A stretch of 64,000 nt of DNA from JAGTRP01 sp035255045 (lineage in GTDB: Bacteria > Pseudomonadota > Gammaproteobacteria > Burkholderiales > Rhodocyclaceae): contig DATFAA010000006.1 in the NCBI GenBank assembly GCA_035255045.1, positions 82,296-146,295 of the forward strand, written 5' to 3'. The notes below the pieces were generated by a model. It saw only the letters and a program-made list of their open reading frames with translations, made no database searches and was not told where the DNA came from. Below, piece by piece: positions 61,198-64,000 of the stretch. Position 1 is the first letter of the stretch; every line of letters starts with the position of its first letter. The position numbers and the translations under genes are program-made.

Positions 61198-61422
61198 ATG
61201 CCTCCCTACGACGAGACAGACCTGGCCACTGACGAGATGCAAGCGAGCGTCCATGGATTTGCCGTGGATACTTTCGGTGATCCAACCCGGGCCGAAGCCT
61301 GGCTTAACGCACCAAACTTGGCACTCGGCGGTGCCAAGCCAGCAGACCTGCTATCGACTGTCTCTGAGGTCAAAGATGTGACGCGGATCCTCGGGACTAT
61401 CGCCCTCGGCGGTTCCGCGTAG
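61198..61422 (+). CDS. MbcA/ParS/Xre-type antitoxin, toxin-binding domain only
   Basis: 74 residues from the ATG at 61198; a TTG at 61126 would add 24. The C-terminal part VDTFGDPTRAEAWLNAPNLALGGAKPADLLSTVSEVKDVTRILGTIALGG is the MbcA/ParS toxin-binding domain (DUF2384). The helix-turn-helix half found in full-length Xre-ParS antitoxins is absent, and no RES-domain toxin follows. It may be a remnant, or a minimal antitoxin. A terminator ends it 20 bp downstream. Confidence 0.7.
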   Translation: MPPYDETDLATDEMQASVHGFAVDTFGDPTRAEAWLNAPNLALGGAKPADLLSTVSEVKDVTRILGTIALGGSA

Positions 61423-61442
61423 CTTTGCGCATAAGAACTACC

Positions 61443-61468
61443 GGAGGGGAAAACTCCCCTCCCCTTTT
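61443..61468 (+). terminator. Rho-independent terminator after the antitoxin-like gene
   Basis: GGAGGGG (61443-61449) pairs with CCCCTCC (61456-61462) over AAAACT, followed by CCTTTTCC. It lies 20 bp after the stop. Just before it an inverted near-copy of the 17-base repeat occurs (61426-61444). Confidence 0.75.
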
Positions 61469-61506
61469 CCGGCCTATGATCCCGTCGTCGGGCTACGCTC
61501 GGCACG

Positions 61507-61523
61507 GGTAGTTGCTATGCGCA
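61507..61523 (+). repeat. 17-base repeat GGTAGTTGCTATGCGCA, copy 1 (toxin leader)
   Basis: The same 17 bases recur exactly at 62518-62534 and 62834-62850, and as a near-copy on the other strand at 61426-61444. Here the repeat stands 80 bases before the PemK start and is followed by the hairpin TGCCAGA-TGAAAAG-TCTGGCA, placed like the anticodon-like arms that follow copies 2 and 3. It may be a promoter element or the 5' end of a shared RNA module. Confidence 0.8.
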
Positions 61524-61602
61524 GCTGCGGCCAGGTGGAGTGCCAGATGAAAAGTCTGGCACCCCTTCGGATAACGCTATTGGCGGCGAGTAAAATGGAC
61601 CC

Positions 61603-62007
61603 ATGCCTCTATCATTCCAGCCCAAAGCCAAAAGCGTGGTGATGTGCGACTTCTCCGGGTTCGTCGTGCCGGAGATGGTAAAAACTCGGCCGGTGGTCGT
61701 CATTGCCAAACATAAACGCAACCCCCAGCTCGTGACGGTTGTCCCGCTAAGTACGACTGTGCCCACCGTTCTCGAGGACCACCACCACGAGCTGAGCAAG
61801 AACCCCTTGCCCGACAAGCCGCATATCACCTGCTGGGCAAAGTGCGACATGGTGGCAACCGTGTCCCTGCAGCGCCTTGACCGCTATCGGATCCACGGAA
61901 CGAGGAACTACGTTGTTCCGGTCATTAGCGAGGCCGATTTCCAGGCAATCCGCCACGGCGTAATCGCTGCCCTTGGCCTCTCTCACATTGCCTCCACGAC
62001 AGCATAG
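61603..62007 (+). CDS. PemK/MazF-family toxin without an adjacent antitoxin
   Basis: 134 residues. The fold elements KSVVMCDFSGFVVPEMVKTRPVVVIAKHKRNPQLVTVVPLSTTVPTVLEDHHHEL and HITCWAKCDMVATVSLQRLDRYRI are those of the PemK/MazF endoribonuclease family; the usual catalytic Arg (KTRPVVV) and Thr/Ser (PLSTT) are present. No MazE/PemI-like gene lies next to it: upstream is a 180-base leader after a terminator, downstream are RNA-like units. It may therefore be controlled by RNA or by a distant antitoxin. Confidence 0.82.
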   Translation: MPLSFQPKAKSVVMCDFSGFVVPEMVKTRPVVVIAKHKRNPQLVTVVPLSTTVPTVLEDHHHELSKNPLPDKPHITCWAKCDMVATVSLQRLDRYRIHGTRNYVVPVISEADFQAIRHGVIAALGLSHIASTTA

Positions 62008-62070
62008 GGACGGGAAATGGGGGTTTTTTCCCCGCTATTCCCCTCTATGCTCCCACCCAAAAAATTTGCT

Positions 62071-62215
62071 ATTGGCCCCGATATCGCCAATAATTGGAGT
62101 GTTCCCTTCGGGGGCTTGTGAGACTTCCACGAGTTGGAAGCCAGTACCGACACTCGGCGATGACAAGCCTGTCGGCACTGTGATCGGGGCGCTTTTTAGC
62201 GCCCCTTGTCTTTTC
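62071..62215 (+). ncRNA. Putative structured small RNA 0 with terminator
   Basis: Starts 60 bases after the toxin stop. Stems: ATTGG (62071-62075)/CCAAT (62087-62091); CTTCCA-CGAGT-TGGAAG (62124-62140); CAGTaCCGAC (62142-62151)/GTCGGcACTG (62171-62180), nine pairs around one mismatch; then the terminator GGGGCGCT-TTTT-AGCGCCCC (62186-62205) followed by TTGTCTTTTC. No open frame of note. It has the layout of a short non-coding RNA, either independent or the 3' end of the toxin message. Confidence 0.55.
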
Positions 62216-62269
62216 TACCTACGGCATTCCCACAGATCTTCTTTGGTCGCATCCGCGTCTACCTAGCTT

Positions 62270-62481
62270 CGTTGAAGCTCTGCAAGAGCATGGGTAAAGG
62301 GTATCGCTGGCAGCACAGGCCTTCGCACCTCTGGGCAGCAGATCACGCCGGCTGATCTGATGTAGTGGCAAGGGCTAACGCTCCTAGTGCTCGTAACCCG
62401 CCGCATGGCGAGCTAGCGAGAGGCTGCGACTACGCGGGTTCAACGTCTTGGAATGGCCCCACCTGGGGCCGTTCGTCTTTT
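62270..62481 (+). ncRNA. Tandem structured RNA unit A with terminator
   Basis: A 176-nt domain closed on itself by CGTTGAA (62270-62276)/TTCAACG (62439-62445). Inside are the long-range stem GAGCA (62286-62290)/TGCTC (62388-62392), the hairpin CAGATCA/TGATCTG (62339-62359) and GCC-GCAT-GGC (near 62401). The terminator GGCCCC-ACCT-GGGGCC (62455-62470) with GTTCGTCTTTT follows within 10 bases. Unit B repeats the same plan 320 bases on, with compensating base changes. It resembles no RNA family that I can name. Confidence 0.65.
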
Positions 62482-62492
62482 AGCGACAGGTG

Positions 62493-62515
62493 AGGTGTAG
62501 TGAACCACTACACCT
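62493..62515. repeat. Perfect palindrome AGGTGTAGTG-AAC-CACTACACCT, copy 1
   Basis: Ten-base arms around a 3-base centre. It lies 12 bases after the terminator of unit A and directly before the 17-base repeat (62518). The same palindrome stands at 62810-62830 and, with seven-base arms and an inverted centre, at 63215-63231. Length and symmetry suit the operator of a dimeric repressor. Confidence 0.8.
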
Positions 62516-62517
62516 CC

Positions 62518-62565
62518 GGTAGTTGCTATGCGCAACCAGGCTAGAGCGCCGGACTGTTAATCCGT
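62518..62565 (+). other. tRNA-Asn-like arm behind the 17-base repeat, copy 2
   Basis: After GGTAGTTGCTATGCGCA (62518-62534) comes a D-arm-like segment with GCGC (62530-62533) pairing GCGC (62546-62549) around CAGGCTAGA, then CGGA-CTGTTAA-TCCG, which has the exact loop of a tRNA-Asn (anticodon GTT). No matching T-arm or acceptor 3' strand was found nearby, so it is not an intact tRNA; it is a tRNA-like or mimic element. Confidence 0.5.
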
Positions 62566-62589
62566 CGCACTGACGACTACACTAATTTG

Positions 62590-62798
62590 GTTGAACCCCT
62601 GCAAGAGCATGAGGCGAGGGCATAGTCGGTAGCGCCGGCCTTCGCGCTTCAGGGCAGCAGACCAAACCGACAGGTCTGAAGTAGAGGCTGGGATAAGTTC
62701 CCTGGTGCTCGGACCCCGCCGCACGGCGAGCTAACGAGAGGCTGCGACTACGCGGGTTCAACATATTGGAATGGCCCTACTTGGGGCCATTCGTCTTT
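62590..62798 (+). ncRNA. Tandem structured RNA unit B with terminator
   Basis: A 173-nt domain closed by nine pairs, GTTGAACCC (62590-62598)/GGGTTCAAC (62754-62762). Inside: GAGCA (62605-62609)/TGCTC (62706-62710), CAGACC (62658-62663)/GGTCTG (62673-62678), and CGCC-GCA-CGGCG. A terminator GGCCC (62773-62777)/GGGCC (62784-62788) with ATTCGTCTTT follows. Strongly conserved with unit A are CGAGCTA(G/A)CGAGAGGCTGCG, ACTACGCGGGTTCAAC and TGCAAGAGCATG. The hairpin CAGACC/GGTCTG versus CAGATCA/TGATCTG in unit A keeps pairing while the bases change. Confidence 0.65.
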
Positions 62799-62809
62799 CG
62801 GAAACGGAT

Positions 62810-62830
62810 GGTGTAGTGAACCACTACACC
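62810..62830. repeat. Palindrome GGTGTAGTG-AAC-CACTACACC, copy 2
   Basis: Nine-base arms around AAC, 12 bases after the terminator of unit B, and directly before the third 17-base repeat (62834-62850). Same position relative to its RNA unit as copy 1, offset by 317 bases. Confidence 0.8.
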
Positions 62831-62833
62831 TCC

Positions 62834-62885
62834 GGTAGTTGCTATGCGCAGGATGGTGGAGCAACGGACTGCCAATCCATAGCCC
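62834..62885 (+). other. tRNA-like arm behind the 17-base repeat, copy 3
   Basis: GGTAGTTGCTATGCGCA (62834-62850) is followed by GGATGGTGGAGC, a D-arm-like stretch, and CGGA-CTGCCAA-TCCAT, a loop with anticodon GCC (Gly-like). The two arms differ in the anticodon (GTT versus GCC) while keeping the GGACT...AATCC frame. No acceptor partner is visible, so it is not an intact tRNA. Confidence 0.45.
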
Positions 62886-62889
62886 GGAC

Positions 62890-63214
62890 AATTTCCACGT
62901 TGAGAAACTCTTACTGCACGGAAGTACAGCACTCAGCCAAAGTTCAGGTCGAGGGCGCGCTGCTTCACCTGTGCTGCTCTAACCAGTGCGGGAGCGATGA
63001 AAAACATGCGCTCTTGCGAACGCCTGCCAGTCCAGACCAGACTACGCGATTGATCCTGACGCATGCGCTTGACTGCGAGCCCCCTGTCCTTCTGTTTGAC
63101 CTTGAGAGCGTAAGATTTCATGGCCGATTCCAGCAACTTGCTCAAATGGTGAGCTGACTGCACCGGAGGTGCAACCGGACACTTCTTTTGGGCTGCTTCA
63201 TCGCGTCGTGAGAT
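62890..63214. other. Stretch without a convincing gene after the second RNA unit
   Basis: About 325 bases. A minus-strand frame (62933-63121, 62 residues, very basic, starting MKSYALKVKQKDRG) and a plus-strand frame (62771-63157) both cross repeat or RNA sequence and have no good ribosome site. TGCACCGGAGGTGCA (63161-63175) is a short perfect hairpin. The third palindrome closes the stretch. Confidence 0.35.
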
Positions 63215-63231
63215 TGTAGTGGTTCACTACA
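63215..63231. repeat. Palindrome TGTAGTG-GTT-CACTACA, copy 3
   Basis: Seven-base arms; the centre is GTT, so relative to copies 1 and 2 it is inverted. It stands just beyond the stop of the minus-strand gene at 63235-63585 and is followed by ACCTCTAGCGGTATG, a worn match to the start of the 17-base repeat. Confidence 0.7.
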
Positions 63232-63234
63232 CCT

Positions 63235-63585
63235 CTAGCGGTATGGGCCAACGTGGCCACGCGGGAAGAACTGCACGTTAGCAACATCAGCTGCCGTCCG
63301 GGCGCACACATTGTTTTCCATGTCGAACATCGGGCCATATCCCGCCTCAATCATAGCCCGAGAGAATTTGGCTACGATCTCCGGGATGCTATCGCTGGGC
63401 TGGGGCCTGAACTGGTGGCCGGTGAGCACCACTTGCTCGGGATTGGCGCACAAGACACCTCCACCGAATTCGTCGCCATACAACGAAACGTAGCCGCTAT
63501 GCGTTCCGAGATTGACTTTGGCTTCTATGATTAGCCCTACGGGGGTACGGGCAATGCTGTCAATCCGAAAGGGGCCGCTAATCAT
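63235..63585 (-). CDS. Hypothetical protein of the accessory region
   Basis: 116 residues. The N-terminal half looks like a compact beta-rich domain (ISGPFRIDSIARTPVGLIIEAKVNLGTHSGYVSLYGDEFGGGVLCANPEQVVLTG) and the C-terminal half is helical (SDSIPEIVAKFSRAMIEAGYGPMFDMENNV) with two or three cysteines. No family recognised. In orientation it matches the cassette genes and the attC-like site at 63805-63885 lies upstream of it. Confidence 0.5.
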   Translation of the reverse strand: MISGPFRIDSIARTPVGLIIEAKVNLGTHSGYVSLYGDEFGGGVLCANPEQVVLTGHQFRPQPSDSIPEIVAKFSRAMIEAGYGPMFDMENNVCARTAADVANVQFFPRGHVGPYR

Positions 63586-63804
63586 GTGATGTTGTCCTGG
63601 TAGCGAGGCGGGTAAGTATGGGCAGCTATCCGGGGCTCTGCAAGGGATGCACTCGTGTTGCTGATGCTGGTCTCCGTCGACCAGCTATCCGGTTACGACT
63701 GACCATCAGCGCTGTCGCTGACCAGGAATCAATGTCTGCTCACGATCTTGGAGAAATGCCCGGGTTCGACCCTAACCGGAACTTGCCGCCTCAGAGAAAC
63801 GGAC

Positions 63805-63885
63805 GTTCAACGATGAAAGTAACCGGACGCTGCGCGGGGCGGATTGATGCAGCCTAAAAGCGGGTGTTCGGCGGTCCGGTTGACT
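63805..63885 (-). repeat. attC-like site interrupted by an IS1111-type element
   Basis: In the minus direction: AGTCAAC (63879-63885), then AACCGGAC with GTCCGGTT as an 8-bp stem, GCCGAACACCCGC and CCGCCCCGCGC, ending in GTTGAAC (complement of 63805-63811), a perfect GTTRRRY box. The order and sequence match the site at 58041-58133 over most of its length. The insertion-sequence end begins directly after the first box. Confidence 0.55.
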
Positions 63886-64000
63886 GATGGGATGGACTCC
63901 CCCGTCTTTTCAGCGCCCAATGGGCGTTGCCGGTGCTCATGGGGATGGGGATCGGTCGTCGACGAGAGGAGTCCGAAATGCATGCTACTACCGTGGCCGT
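63886..64000 (+). mobile_element. Left end of an IS110/IS1111-type insertion sequence
   Basis: TGGACTCCCCCG starts about 8 bases after the attC-like site, and GAGAGGAGTCC recurs just before the transposase start, giving the short subterminal inverted repeat (GGACTCC/GGAGTCC) common in this group. A long untranslated leader, as in IS110 elements, separates the end from the gene. The element runs off the window. Confidence 0.65.
63978..64000 (+). CDS. IS110-family transposase, first codons only
   Basis: The frame from the ATG at 63978 reads MHATTVAV, the typical opening of IS110/IS1111 DEDD transposases, with GAGAGGAG 7-9 bases upstream. The rest is outside the window, so the call rests on eight residues plus the flanking repeat. 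Confidence 0.6.

Noticed and set aside
62518..62600. Intact tRNA-Asn gene
   Set aside because: The anticodon and D-arm look right, but no T-arm and no complementary acceptor strand follow at the proper distance.
62270..62762. Group I intron or tRNA interrupted by an intron
   Set aside because: The GGGTTCAAC ends suggested a T-arm or an R element, but no P7 pairing, S element or splice partner could be found; the ends pair with each other instead.
62771..63157. A 128-codon plus-strand frame in the repeat region
   Set aside because: It runs through the terminator of unit B, the palindrome, the 17-base repeat and the tRNA-like arm, all of which have better explanations as RNA or operator sequence.
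62933..63163. A short basic minus-strand protein (MKSYALKVKQKDRG...)
   Set aside because: No clear ribosome site, no family and only 62 residues from the best start; kept as a possibility only.
62490..63235. CRISPR array
   Set aside because: The repeated palindromes are only three, with irregular 300-400 base spacing and an inverted third copy; there are no cas genes.

Overview
The window is about 58 kb of GC-rich backbone-like sequence followed by lower-GC accessory DNA at 41.4-44.4 kb and 56-64 kb. UbiA, UbiD, a DUF2970 protein, a PEP-CTERM protein, an Mto-type iron-oxidation/extracellular electron transfer cluster, Kdp and many short gene overlaps point to a betaproteobacterium, probably of the Rhodocyclales or Nitrosomonadales. 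No rRNA gene, complete tRNA gene or CRISPR array was seen, so the taxonomy rests on gene content only.

Region 1 (1-16.9 kb) is a metal-resistance and energy block. It starts with the end of a TolC-type outer-membrane factor, then CusB (with its own CusF domain) and CusA. Next comes a complete N-type (alternative) F1Fo-ATPase operon, atpD-C-Q-B-E-F-A-G, with no atpR, a fused b/delta subunit and, unusually, a YHS metal-binding domain fused to the N-terminus of the catalytic beta subunit. An HD-GYP protein, a DUF2933 protein, an ICMT-like membrane protein, a Cu/Ag P-type ATPase carrying the same kind of YHS domain, and ChrA complete the block. A plausible reading is that the N-ATPase supplies or adjusts ion-motive force for RND efflux during metal stress.

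Region 2 (17-41.4 kb) holds an FRG-domain protein, two Hsp20 chaperones, a four-gene extracellular electron transfer cluster (monoheme c, decaheme MtoA, porin MtoB, and an inner-membrane multiheme-c/cytochrome-b fusion in the place of CymA), a GGDEF-EAL protein, TrxC, a radical SAM protein, ArsC, GH15 plus OtsB, a PAS chemoreceptor, DacB, SfsA, UbiD, a PEP-CTERM protein and UbiA.

Region 3 (41.4-44.4 kb) is a small low-GC island next to the 5' end of ubiA. It has a tyrosine integrase, two cargo genes and a Gdx guanidinium exporter preceded by a well-formed guanidine-II (mini-ykkC) riboswitch.

Region 4 (44.5-55.7 kb) is a long potassium-uptake locus on the minus strand. It reads microprotein-kdpF-A-B-C-GNAT-TorF porin-EIIANtr-three small genes-kdpD-kdpE, with KdpE-like boxes both at the head and in front of the sensor half.

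Region 5 (55.8-64 kb) is accessory DNA. It has YnfA, a chimera of two transposase tails, three minus-strand genes separated by attC-like sites (an integrase-less cassette array), a strongly structured non-coding stretch at 59.1-59.6 kb, a possible replication-relaxation-like protein, a ParS-type antitoxin remnant, an orphan PemK/MazF toxin, and a tandem pair of about 320-bp units. Each unit encodes what looks like an autonomous structured RNA of about 175 nt with its own terminator, followed by a perfect palindrome and a tRNA-like arm. The window ends in an IS110/IS1111-type element that seems inserted at another attC. The tandem RNA units and the YHS-AtpD fusion are the best candidates for undescribed biology.
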